Source: G963691885 sp963691885 (GTDB taxonomy: Bacteria > Pseudomonadota > Alphaproteobacteria > UBA8366 > Aestuariispiraceae). Taken from it: 64,000 nt of DNA. Positions 26,314 to 35,135 of this stretch are shown here, in pieces. The first letter of the stretch is position 1; every line of letters begins with the position of its first letter. The notes under the pieces are model-generated. The model was not told the origin of the DNA. It made no database searches and was given only the letters and a program-made list of their open reading frames with translations. Location of the stretch: assembly GCA_963691885.1 (NCBI GenBank), contig OY829843.1:2356001-2420000 (forward strand). Reading direction: 5' to 3'. Both the position numbers and the translations under genes were made by a program.

Positions 26314-27129
26314 CTAAGAGCAACCCAGCTCGTTCAGTAGGCTCTGGGGTCCTGTTTCCAGTTTTTGCTGATCGGCAGGGGACAGGGCATGAAACAGGTT
26401 GAGGCCGGATCGCTCTTCAATTTCGCGCAGGGAGTGGTGAAACTTTCCGTCGCAGAGATCGGCCTTTCTGGGTGTTGCCTGATCAAAGATGAAGCCGGCC
26501 CATTTGATGTCCTTGCCGTCCTGCAGCGCAACCACCTTCCAATAGGCGCTGGGGATTAGATGGGCTTCGTCTGCCTGGGGCAAGGGCGCGGCGGCACCTT
26601 CATAGAGCGGACCACTCATCACAAACACGGCGTCTACCCCGGGCGCTTTGGCAAGATTGCGCTCTGCCGTTTCAAGCTTCACCCAGACGCCTTGGTTTAA
26701 GGCACCTTGTTGCGGGGTGATGTTCGACAGGAAGTTCGTCATCTTCCAATAGGGCGTGTTGGTAAAACTGGCGAGCGGAACCTGATGGCCGCGGTCGGTC
26801 CCGAGTTTCGCGTTTGCGGCCTTATAGTCGGCGGGTTCCAGCGTCTCATTGGTGGCAAGGGCCGGGTCCGGCTTCCAATTGCGACTCGACGTGCCGCCGA
26901 TTGTGTCCCGCGTCACCCGATATGCGACCCAATCTGCAAATTTTGTCTGATCATTGGAACTAAGAACATAGATTTCCCGGAAGATCAGGTCGTTGGAGAC
27001 CGGCGACCCCGACGGACATCCGTAGAGACAATGAGGGGCATGAATCTCCTGTGCAGGGGCAGCCGAGACCTGGAAAAACAGGGCCAGACAAAATCCGGCC
27101 AGGGTTTTGAGATTGTTGCGTCTGGTCAT
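26314..27129 (-). CDS. secreted DNA/RNA non-specific endonuclease (NUC1 type)
   Basis: A 271-residue nuclease with an N-terminal signal peptide (ends near SAAPAQ). The active-site motif DRGHQVP carries the catalytic His near residue 130, and the metal-binding Asn lies in SNITPQQGALNQGVW. Such enzymes degrade DNA and RNA outside the cytoplasm for nutrition or biofilm DNA turnover. Two Cys near residues 33 and 37, and one near the C-terminus, may form disulfides. It is convergent with abiEii, 34 bases away, and marks the return to chromosome-like base composition. Confidence 0.88.
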   Translation of the reverse strand: MTRRNNLKTLAGFCLALFFQVSAAPAQEIHAPHCLYGCPSGSPVSNDLIFREIYVLSSNDQTKFADWVAYRVTRDTIGGTSSRNWKPDPALATNETLEPADYKAANAKLGTDRGHQVPLASFTNTPYWKMTNFLSNITPQQGALNQGVWVKLETAERNLAKAPGVDAVFVMSGPLYEGAAAPLPQADEAHLIPSAYWKVVALQDGKDIKWAGFIFDQATPRKADLCDGKFHHSLREIEERSGLNLFHALSPADQQKLETGPQSLLNELGCS

Positions 27130-27404
27130 GGATGGACCGTGCGTTTGAAGTTCACATCTATAAAGTGAAATCTAATGCAACTTGAAAAGCATGTAAATTA
27201 ATAATTGTTTCATTGAAATTATTCATCTTATAGGTGTGTTTTTCGAGTGCGGTTGCGGGCCTTAGGAACGTGGTGTCCTCGCGGTTTCGTGAGTGAAATG
27301 GTGACGTCGGTCACAGTTGCCTACTGGTTCACTCCCTATAGATTAGAGAATATTAATTTAAATGTGGTTCTCAGACTGCACGGGATTTAAAAGGCAGGTT
27401 TGCT

Positions 27405-28061
27405 GTGAAAAGACTCGGACTCATTTTCATCCTCCTCTCGGGGCTTATGGCGCCTATGGCAGCAACGGCTTCTACGGAACAGGTCGCAGGAGCGGTAATG
27501 CGGCTCAAAGGGGAAGCGACACGGGATGCCGGGTCCGGGGTAGAGGCCCTGTCCCCATCCTCTGTGATTTACAGCGGCGACATCATCCGGACCGGTGCCG
27601 GGGCGCGGATTTTGATTGTGTTTGAGGATAATTCGGAACTGACCCTGAGCGAAAATGCGGTGGTGACGATTGACCGCTTTGTGCACGACGCAAGCGCTGA
27701 GGCGAGCCCCGGGCGACAGGCAATCGATTTTGCCAAAGGCATTTTCCGGTTCACCACCGGCAGGATTGGCAAATTGGCGCCGCAGGAGGTCGCTTTGAAC
27801 ACGCCTGTCGCCACGATCGGCATTCGCGGGACCGATTTCGTGGGTGGTGAGCTTACCGTTGGAATGCCCGTTGGCAGGTCCCATTATGGGTTCCAGATTC
27901 GGGAAGGCGCGATTGAGGTTCTTAACCCCGAGGGTTCTGTGATATTGGATGACGTGGGTGAGGGAACATTCCTGCCGCTCAATGCGCCAGCCGCACCGCA
28001 GTCGCCACGGCAATGGAGCGAGGCTGAACAGGCGGAAGCGGATCAGGCGCTCGCATTCTAG
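27405..28061 (+). CDS. FecR-domain protein, periplasmic
   Basis: A 218-residue protein with a signal peptide (ends near ATAST) and a FecR domain (VIYSGDIIRTGAGARILIVFEDNSELTLSENA split across residues 50-80, and TPVATIGIRGTDFV near residue 135). There is no transmembrane anchor or sigma-factor partner nearby, so this is the stand-alone FecR type often found in marine proteobacteria, not a classic iron-signalling pair. The GTG start at 27405 follows AAGGCAGG. The role is unknown. Confidence 0.78.
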   Translation: MKRLGLIFILLSGLMAPMAATASTEQVAGAVMRLKGEATRDAGSGVEALSPSSVIYSGDIIRTGAGARILIVFEDNSELTLSENAVVTIDRFVHDASAEASPGRQAIDFAKGIFRFTTGRIGKLAPQEVALNTPVATIGIRGTDFVGGELTVGMPVGRSHYGFQIREGAIEVLNPEGSVILDDVGEGTFLPLNAPAAPQSPRQWSEAEQAEADQALAF

Positions 28062-28100
28062 AGAGAAGAGTGGTTTTTGGCGCGGAACCGCGTCGGGATC

Positions 28101-28433
28101 TCAGCGAAAACTGTGCCGTTTTTGCCGGGGTCTGCCGATAATTGCCAACAGACCGCCCAGCACCATCAGGACGATGAACAGCCACAAAATGGCTTCCCAT
28201 GTCGGTTTGAGCAGCAGATAGGGGATAACAACCTCATCCCAAAGCGCCGGTAGGCGCAAATGGCGCTGGATGATCACCTGGGTGAAATTCAGACTGGCCA
28301 CATGGGCCTCGTACCACAGGCGTCCCGCCTGTTCAGTAACGTCACGCCCGCTGATCCAGAGATACACCCCCAGGCCCAGCAGGGCGAGCGCCAACAGAAT
28401 CAGCAACCGCCCGATATACAAAAACACTCTCAT
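28101..28433 (-). CDS. small membrane protein with two helices
   Basis: A 110-residue protein, starting at ATG 28433, with two strong hydrophobic helices (VFLYIGRLLILLALALLGLG near residue 3 and ILWLFIVLMVLGGLLAIIG near residue 80) and a soluble middle segment. The longer frame from 28577 begins with residues that do not look protein-like. There is no family match I recognise. It is convergent with the FecR gene. Confidence 0.5.
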   Translation of the reverse strand: MRVFLYIGRLLILLALALLGLGVYLWISGRDVTEQAGRLWYEAHVASLNFTQVIIQRHLRLPALWDEVVIPYLLLKPTWEAILWLFIVLMVLGGLLAIIGRPRQKRHSFR

Positions 28434-28765
28434 CAGTGCGTCAAAACCCCAATCTTTGACCCAAATATGATCGATTTCACAGGGCTTCCATGGTCCTGGG
28501 TGTCGGGGCCCCAACCCGTCGCTCAGCTGTATCTGAACGCTAAAATGCCCGACGGGACCGGGGAAACCCCGATCCACATCCGGAACCGTGTAAGCTGTTG
28601 AATCGTAACACGGAATGGCGTCAGGTCAAATTCATCTGTTCCGCGATGCCGGTTTTTTGCCTAATCAAGCCTCAAGTTATTGAATAAGAGTGTTTTCCGG
28701 GCTTGATCCGACCGACCCGCTCCGTTACTTATCCGCCGTCGCATTCTCGAAAATGCCGACCCGCG
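28434..28765. other. 332-bp intergenic region before tRNA-Ser
   Basis: No gene, repeat or clear promoter was recognised apart from AT-rich stretches that could serve the tRNA. Confidence 0.5.
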
Positions 28766-28855
28766 GGAGAGATGGCCGAGCGGTTTAAGGCGCACGCCTG
28801 GAAAGCGTGTTGGGGTGGAAGCCCCTCAGGGGTTCGAATCCCCTTCTCTCCGCCA
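28766..28855 (+). tRNA. tRNA-Ser (anticodon GGA)
   Basis: A class II tRNA. The acceptor stem GGAGAGA pairs with TCTCTCC. The anticodon stem-loop CACGCCTGGAAAGCGTG carries GGA. A long variable arm follows (GTTGGGGTGGAAGCCCCTC region), then the T arm GGGGTTCGAATCCCC. The mature 3' CCA is encoded at 28853-28855. Its 3' end is the attachment site of the adjacent island. Confidence 0.95.
28837..28855. repeat. attL-like repeat in tRNA-Ser 3' end
   Basis: The 19 bases aatccccttctctccgcca recur at 35452-35470 with one substitution. The copy completes the tRNA T arm, acceptor stem and CCA, the standard integration target for genomic islands. Confidence 0.75.
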
Positions 28856-28905
28856 TTATTTTTGGTCTCCGCGAACCCTTTGAGGTTTTCGCGAAGTGAC
28901 CACGC

Positions 28906-28931
28906 AAAGGCCCGCGAACTGCGGGCTTTTT
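28906..28931 (+). terminator. rho-independent terminator after tRNA-Ser
   Basis: The stem GCCCGC (28910-28915) pairs with GCGGGC (28921-28926), with loop GAACT, followed by TTTTT. The A run before the stem allows bidirectional use, which would also serve the recombinase fragment reading leftward. Confidence 0.75.
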
Positions 28932-29031
28932 CACGTCTAGATTTCTGACTGCGAACCACAGAGAACGGCTGTTAGGGCTCTTTGGACCATTCAGGCCCAT
29001 GTGTCTCTTATAGCTTTTTCGGGGGTTCGCT

Positions 29032-30462
29032 TCAGCGCTTTGGGAAGCCGAGAAGGGTCTCTTGCTCAGTCCAATCAAGTGGGAGCTGACCAATATGTGC
29101 AAGCTTCTTGGCGGTAAGGTCCACGGGCTGCGCACCGATCATGATGGCTTGCTGGATGCGGGGACTGAGGAAGGCAAAGGGTAAAGCCTTACTGATATAG
29201 CGACCACTCAGGCCTTCCTTTTCTGCGATGTCTTTTACGGATTTGGCTTTGCCGGATGTCAGCAATTCAAGCCAGGCAATGCCGCGGACCAGAAGCTTGA
29301 CGAGCGCCGGATCTGGCTTTCGTGTTTCGCCTGCAAGGACCAGTCGCTGTTCTAGCCCCCGCCGCTGCATATGGAGCGCCTTCTTGATCTGAAGTGTTGG
29401 CGCCTTTTCCTCCGCTGATATGGCTAGCGTGATGGTGATCTCCCCGACAGCAAGGTCAACGCGCTTGACCAGATCAAAGGGTGATAGTTCTCCTAGCTCA
29501 ATGCCTCCATGTAGGCGGGTCCACACGTCGGACGGATGCCCAGCGACTTTGGCGGCTTCAATGAGAAGTGGCGGATTGACGATGGCTTCGCGGACGATCC
29601 TCTCAACCCGACCTTCTATCTCCTGCTTGGGCAGGCGCCATGCATTGGTATCGCGCTGTCCACGCATCACCCGGCTGGTGATATAATAGTGATAGCGCTT
29701 GCCGTGGTTCTGTACATGGCTCACCACCATCTTGTCGCCTTCGGGATCAAACATCTTGTCTTTAAGAAGCGCATTCTTTTGCAGATGGTGGGATGCTTTA
29801 TGGCCTTGGCGGTTATCCTCGATCTGCTTTTGAACCGCGTCCCACAAATCCTGATCCAGGATTGCCTCATGCAGCCCTTCATAGACATTTTTCTTGTGGC
29901 GGATCTTGCCGAGATAAATTGGATTGGCCAGAAGCTTGTAGAGACCGCCTTGTGCAAACTTATGGCCGCCACGCCAATTGCCTGTTTTGGTTTTAAAGCG
30001 CTTTGAGCGTATCTTGCGCCGGTCCAGCTCTTCCGCCAGCTTTGAGACTGATTTCACCTCGAGATATAGCTGGTAGATGGTGCGAACGGTCTCCGCCTCG
30101 TCCGGGATGATTTTGAGGGAGCGGCCGTTGGGGGCATAACCAAGCGGCGCTGTGCCGCCCATCCACATGCCCTTTGCCATGGAGGCCGCCAGCTTGTCCC
30201 GGATGCGCTCGCCTGTGACCTCGCGCTCAAACTGCGCAAAGCTGAGAAGCATATTGAGTGTGAGCCGCCCCATGGAGGACGTGGTGTTAAACTGCTGGGT
30301 CACCGATACAAAGGACACCGCATGCTCATCAAAGACATCTACCAGTTTGGCAAAATCGGATAAGGACCGAGTTAGCCGATCAACCTTATAGACAACGACC
30401 ACATCCACCTGACCGCGTTTGATGTCTGCGATCAGCGCGTCCAGTCCGGGCCGATTGAGGGT
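29032..30462 (-). pseudogene. large serine recombinase, 5'-truncated
   Basis: The frame encodes the rear of the resolvase catalytic domain (VDVVVVYKVDRLTRSLSDFA, LLSFAQFEREVTGERIRDK), the Recombinase domain (GTAPLGYAPNG...LLANPIYLGKIRHK) and the long C-terminal DNA-binding region. Homology begins at TLNRPGL near 30462. The first ~60 residues, with the catalytic Ser of the Y-x-R-x-S motif, are absent; the frame can be read from 30498, but those residues are unrelated. Upstream DNA is instead a fragment of an exonuclease gene on the other strand. The product would be inactive. Confidence 0.85.
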
Positions 30463-31089
30463 ATGCTGCCTTTCACCTACGACACAGGTTCGGGCCAAGT
30501 GCTTGAGATTAACAAAGCCGGCGCCTTTGAGGGGATGCGAGAAGCATCCGTTCCGATGTCACGTGAAGCCGCCTTGATCACCGGAATTACTGACGATGAT
30601 TTGGTGGGTAAGAAAATAGACGCGGACATAGTCGGTGAGATCGTGGCGAGTGCCGACATTGTAATTGCGCACAATGCAAGTTTTGACAGACCAATGGTTG
30701 AGAAGCATTGGCCGTGCTTCGAGTCCAAGCCATGGGCTTGCACTCTCTCGGATATTGCTTGGCTCGAAGAGGGGTTTGCTGCCGGCAAATTAGACTATCT
30801 TGGAATGCAGTTTGGCTGGTTCTTTGATGGCCATGATGCGCTTAATGACTGTGAAGCGTGTCTCGCTTTGCTAACACGCACCTTACCGCGTTCTGGCGAG
30901 CTAGCCATGAATGCTCTCCGCCAAAATGCCCAGAAGCCTGCACTTCTGGTTCGCGCGCTGGGTGCTCCATTTGACAAAAAGGATGAGTTGAAGCGCCGCG
31001 GGTACAGGTGGCGGGCCGACGATGCTCGGTTTGGAAAATTCTGGTGGACGATCACGGATGAACTCGATGCTGAGACGGAGTGGCTTTAG
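30463..31089 (+). pseudogene. DnaQ-like 3'-5' exonuclease, 5'-truncated
   Basis: About 208 residues from the DEDDh exonuclease fold. IAHNASFDRPMVEKHWP supplies the middle Asp motif and GHDALNDCEACLALL the HxxxD motif, but the first motif (DxE near the N-terminus) is missing. Homology starts near FTYDTGSGQ, within about 10 bases of where the recombinase homology ends on the opposite strand, so the two were joined by a deletion or rearrangement. The 3' end also looks clipped at the inversion point near 31085. It is probably inactive. Confidence 0.75.
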
Positions 31090-31687
31090 CCACGATGTTC
31101 CGCGCATCTTCAAGCGTACTCTCGTATAGTTCCCAAACTGTCCAAGGATTACGCGTGCCTTGCGGCTCTGAAAGGTCATAAGTCATCTCTTCGCCATGCA
31201 CATCCCATACAAATGGGCGGCGGCCGGCAGATAGGCCTTTGCGTTCCAGGATATCGGTGTAAAGGGCCAACTGAACGCCATAGTGTTTCTTCAGCTTGGC
31301 TGCATCTTCGAAACCTTCCTCTCCGCCGCCAGACTTAATGTCACCCGCGATGTAGCTTTCACCCTCCAGTCGAAGGAGATCAGGGTCACCAAGAAGATCG
31401 TCAGCAGAGATCCTTCCGCTGTAAATCAGCGGGACTCTCTCTGCCATGGCTTCCAGGGTACGCGCTTCCTTTTCGTCACCGGCATAGCCAGAAAGATCCA
31501 GCATCGGAACGCCGACGCCGGTTACGACTTCTCGCTCAAAAGCGTTGCCTTTTTCCCATAGCAATTGGACGAACGGATTGATCTCATCCCGCTTTGCCGG
31601 GTCTCCAAAGAGGTCCATGGTCGGCCTGTGAGGGCACTGCACTAAATCATAGAGCATTACCGCGGTAATGCGTGGAGTAGCGACCAT
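31052..31687 (-). pseudogene. RecB-like nuclease, N-terminal half, inverted
   Basis: Encodes the front of a TM0106-type RecB-like nuclease. The PD-(D/E)xK core is visible as GDPDLLRLEGE...GDIKSG near residues 105-124. The ATG at 31687 has GGGAG upstream. Homology ends at about 31085 (ARNIVAK); the last ten residues are antisense to the exonuclease end. The matching C-terminal half lies on the plus strand from about 31794. This head-to-head split is what a roughly 0.7-kb inversion between about 31085 and 31770 would make. An 18-bp perfect palindrome lies at 31654-31671. Confidence 0.75.
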
Positions 31688-31793
31688 TACTGAAGCTCCC
31701 AAACCCGGTCTGAGAACCGGACTCTTCGCGGTACCTGTGTGGCGTTTATCAGTCGCTGATCACCATAGATCTCTTTCTGAAGCCGTTCACACC

Positions 31794-31979
31794 AAACCCG
31801 CTTATGGCGGTACGTGTAAATTATGCCACTGGTATTCTGCATGCATGAAAACACTTCAAAGCAAACATGATCTCACCCTTCTCCCAGAACTAGGCCGTGC
31901 CAAGCGTGACGTTCTCTTTGATCAATTTGAAACCATCTCAGACCTGGCTGATGCAAATGTCGAGGGCTTCATAAGAGGC
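31794..31979 (+). pseudogene. RecB-like nuclease, C-terminal fragment
   Basis: In the plus-strand frame 31668-32765, residues 43-104 match the region after the nuclease core of the TM0106-type family: the Cys-rich KPAYGGTCKLCHWYSAC segment (probable metal cluster ligands) followed by LTLLPELGRAKRDVLFDQFETISDLA. It is fused directly to a CHASE3 sensor fragment at about 31980. It completes the inverted half at 31052-31687. No start codon of its own is convincing. Confidence 0.72.
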
Positions 31980-34177
31980 AATCCTGCTCAGGTCGTGCGC
32001 GTTGAAGCAATACAGTCGACCATCTCCGATTGGCTCAATGCAAAGGCCAAACCGGCCAAACAGTTGCGTGCAGAAGTAACAACCGGAATATCCCCCAGCG
32101 GTGATATCGCTGCTTTCGTCAGCGAGAATCGTGGAAGGGCCCTAATCGACCAGGTTCGACGGCTGATTGCTGACTTTAAGGAAACGGAGAGCCGTCTTCT
32201 CGACCAGCGTCAGAGTGAGTCGACGAACGCGAAAGCCACGGCAGAGGCCAACTTCACCTTTCAAACCGAATCTGAAGCGACTCGAAAATTGTCGCAACAG
32301 CTACTGATTGAACTTGCTGAAATCCGCATCAATGCACTTGATATGGAAACCGGAATGCGGGGCTATCTCCTGGCGGGCAAGTCTCCTTTTCTGGCACCTT
32401 ATGAGTCGGGGCGCGTACGTTTTGATCAATCTGTAGCGCGAGCCTTGGAACTCGCAGAAGACGATGAGGCCCTAACGGCGTTTTTGCTTGCTGCGCACAG
32501 CACTATTCGTGAATGGACCGATCAAGTCGTTTCGCCCTCTATCGCACTAAGAGGTGACATCGAAGGTGCGTCGAGCATGGAGGATCTGGCCGCACTGATT
32601 GCCCAAGCTCAGGGTAAACAGTTTTTTGACCAGTTCCGGGATGCCATGTCGATGTTCGAGCAAGCCGCTGGAAAGCGAATCCAGTCTGCGAAGCATCAAA
32701 GCGCCCAAATTCGACATGATACGTTTTGTGGGTTTCTGTGTGTTTGGTGGTCTCGCTGCTTGTGAGCGTGGGAACACTATTGTCCGTAGGTCGGTTGATT
32801 TCTGCGCCTCTTGTTGCAACCACCGATGCCATAGGAAAACTCGCAGCCGGTGATTTGGATGTTGTCGTCTCGGGTGGAGGGCGTAGAGACGAAGTCGGAA
32901 AACTTGCCGCAGCTTTCAATCTTCTCGCCAAGGAGCTGGGTGAGGCCCGTCGAAAACTGCAGGGATATACGGAAAATCTAGAGGCCGAAATTGCGAAGCG
33001 GACTGAAGAGTTGCGCACCAAGGAATCGCAACTTCGCATCGCGCTCGAGAATATGCCAAGTGGTATTATGGTAATAAATAAAGATATGAATATAGAGCTG
33101 TTCAATGATAAATATGTTGATCTCTATGAACTGCCCAATGGCGTAATCAAAGTAGGTGGATCCTTGCATGACATGATAAGGGTCCGGGCGGAGCGTGGAG
33201 ACTATGGCGCTGGAGATCCAGAGGTACTTTATCTGGATCGGTTGGATGGTTATGGGCAGTCGGGTCAGGAGCGTGTGGAAAACACCTTCCCGAGTGGCCG
33301 AACATTGGAGACGATAAGAAACCGGATGGAAAACGGGACACTCGTCGCGACCTGCACCGATATTACGGAACGCAAGCAGGCAGAAACGACCCTTCAGAGA
33401 ACTTATCATCAAATCTCTTCGTCCATCGACTATGCAAGCAGAATTCAGAGGTCGATTCTTCCTGGCAGTGATTCTGTGGAGGAGGCAATTGGCGACAATT
33501 TTGTGATATGGGAGCCACGTGATGTGGTCGGAGGGGATGTCTATTGGTGCCATGAATGGGGACACGGTTCCCTGATCATTTTGGGCGATTGTACAGGGCA
33601 TGGCGTACCCGGCGCGTTCATGACTTTGATCTCAACGGGTGCCCTGGAACGCAGCATGGCGGAGGTCGAACCCGGTAATCTCTCGGGATTGGTTTCCCGG
33701 ATGCATTCTTTCCTCCGCAGATCACTGGGACAGGAAAGCGAGAATGATGAATTTGTAGACGATGGCTTGGAACTTGCTGCATGCTTCGTTGAGGCAGACA
33801 GAGGGCAAATGACATTTGTCGGAGCCCATTTGGATCTACTTGTTATTGAACAAGGGGAAGTTAGACAGATTAAGGGCGGTCGAAAGGGAATCGGGTATCG
33901 CGAAGTCGGGCATGACCATGTTTTTGAGGAAACGGTTATTGAAGTCTCCGGTGTTTCGCGCTTTTACATGGTGACAGACGGAATTGTTGATCAGATTTCC
34001 GAGGAAACCGGAAAGAGATTTAGGAAGACAAAATTGAAGGAACTGCTCTTGGCCGTGCATGATCAACCTTTTGATCAACAGCCTGACTTGATAATGAACG
34101 CCGTAAAATCGCATCAGGGTGATGCACCACGATTGGACGATGTCGCGGTCGTTGGTTTTGCTTTAGGGCGGGTTTGA
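31980..34177 (+). pseudogene. SiaA-like sensor phosphatase (CHASE3-HAMP-PAS-SpoIIE), truncated and frameshifted
   Basis: The first part (31980-32726) reads as half a CHASE3 domain and then a whole one (NALDMETGMRGYLLAG). The frame then shifts inside a TTTT run at 32724-32727, where one missing T separates it from the second part. From 32726 the frame gives a transmembrane helix (VSVCLVVSLLVSVGTLLSV), HAMP, a PAS domain (NMPSGIMVINKDMNIELFND), and a PP2C/SpoIIE phosphatase (DVVGGDVYW, GDCTGHGVPGAFM, DGIVDQ). The N-terminal first helix is lost by fusion to the RecB-like fragment. SiaA-type phosphatases dephosphorylate SiaC. The phosphatase end abuts siaB (ATG overlaps its stop), so this was an operon. 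Confidence 0.78.
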
Positions 34178-34737
34178 TGAGTGCGATCGATCCGTTGGAT
34201 CAAATTCAAAGTGCATTGATTGATCAGAACATAGTCTTTTGTTATTCGGGATATTTATCTTAAGAAGCACTTTTGAGTTTCGGGAAAACGATCCGTCAGT
34301 CCCTTGAGCTAGTTCAGGTCGACAAGAAGACCGCTCGTTCGGTCTTTGCCATTTTTGTAGAAGAGACTCAAAATATCGTTCGATACTCAAAGGCGATACT
34401 ACCTGAAGACGCCGATGATTCAGAAGCCGTTCTTCGTCACGGGTTCATTGCTGTTGGCAGCCCTGAAAAAGACGTGTACTTCGTTTGTTGCGGCAACTTA
34501 ATTCTCAAAGACGATGTGCAGAGGCTGAGTCGCCATTTGAAACATATAGCAACTCTGGATTCCGACGGTTTGAAGGCTTTGTACAAGGAGATTTTGAAAG
34601 ATGCGGTGCCAGAAGGTAGCAAGGGCGCTGGTGTCGGCTTCGTTGATATTGCCCGTCGTGCAAATGGCGCCTTTGAATATGACTTTAAGGATGTTGATGA
34701 TAAACACGCCTATTTTTATCTGAAAGCTTATGCCTAG
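34177..34737 (+). pseudogene. SiaB-like kinase with in-frame stop
   Basis: From the ATG at 34177, overlapping the previous stop, the frame reads 28 residues of a SiaB-type N-terminus ending CYSGYLS. It meets TAA at 34261-34263 and continues in the same frame as EALLSFGKTIRQSLEL through the GHKL-like kinase fold (FVEETQNIVRYSK, GAGVGFVDIARRA) to 34737. Family members have Gln at this point (S-Q-E), so a CAA-to-TAA change is likely. Re-initiation at TTG 34273 could make a 154-residue product lacking the first strand and helix. SiaB phosphorylates SiaC. Confidence 0.75.
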
Positions 34738-34754
34738 AGGTCCGGAAAGCTGAA

Positions 34755-35135
34755 ATGGAAGCCATCAAACTCGCCCGCACTGACTCCACACCTGAAGTGA
34801 ACTTCGACTTCATTGAAATGACGTTCAGTCTGCAAGGAATGTCATTTATGGAAGACGTGACCAGCTTTTACGGACCCTTACGTGAGAAATTGTCTTCCTT
34901 TCTTCAGTCGACTTCTGACGAAGAAATTCAATTCAGTTTTGTGTTGAGCTATTTCAACAGCAGTTCGACGCGGGCCCTTCTGCAACTTCTTCAGGTTTTG
35001 GATGAGGCGGGTGAGAGAAATTCGGTAACAGTCGTCTGGGATTGCGGTGGTGACGAAGACATCGCCGAGGAAGCCGAAGAGCTCTGCGAAGATCTGGAGA
35101 ACGCAAAGTTCGAATTAACTGGATTGGACGATTGA
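34755..35135 (+). CDS. SiaC-family regulatory phosphoprotein
   Basis: A 126-residue DUF1987/SiaC protein. The central block FSFVLSYFNSSSTRALLQLL carries the Ser/Thr cluster that holds the phosphorylated Thr in this family, and an acidic C-terminal half follows (WDCGGDEDIAEEAEELCEDLE region). In Pseudomonas, SiaC is switched between kinase SiaB and phosphatase SiaA and controls a diguanylate cyclase, SiaD. No SiaD gene is visible in the island. This is the only gene of the set that looks intact; the ATG at 34755 follows GGAAAG. Confidence 0.8.
   Translation: MEAIKLARTDSTPEVNFDFIEMTFSLQGMSFMEDVTSFYGPLREKLSSFLQSTSDEEIQFSFVLSYFNSSSTRALLQLLQVLDEAGERNSVTVVWDCGGDEDIAEEAEELCEDLENAKFELTGLDD

Noticed and set aside
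1210..34263. Stop-codon reassignment (TAG/TAA read as Gln) to explain the stops in the TAXI receptor and siaB
   Set aside because: Many intact genes in the window end normally at TAG and TAA with frames that stop where families end, so the standard code applies.
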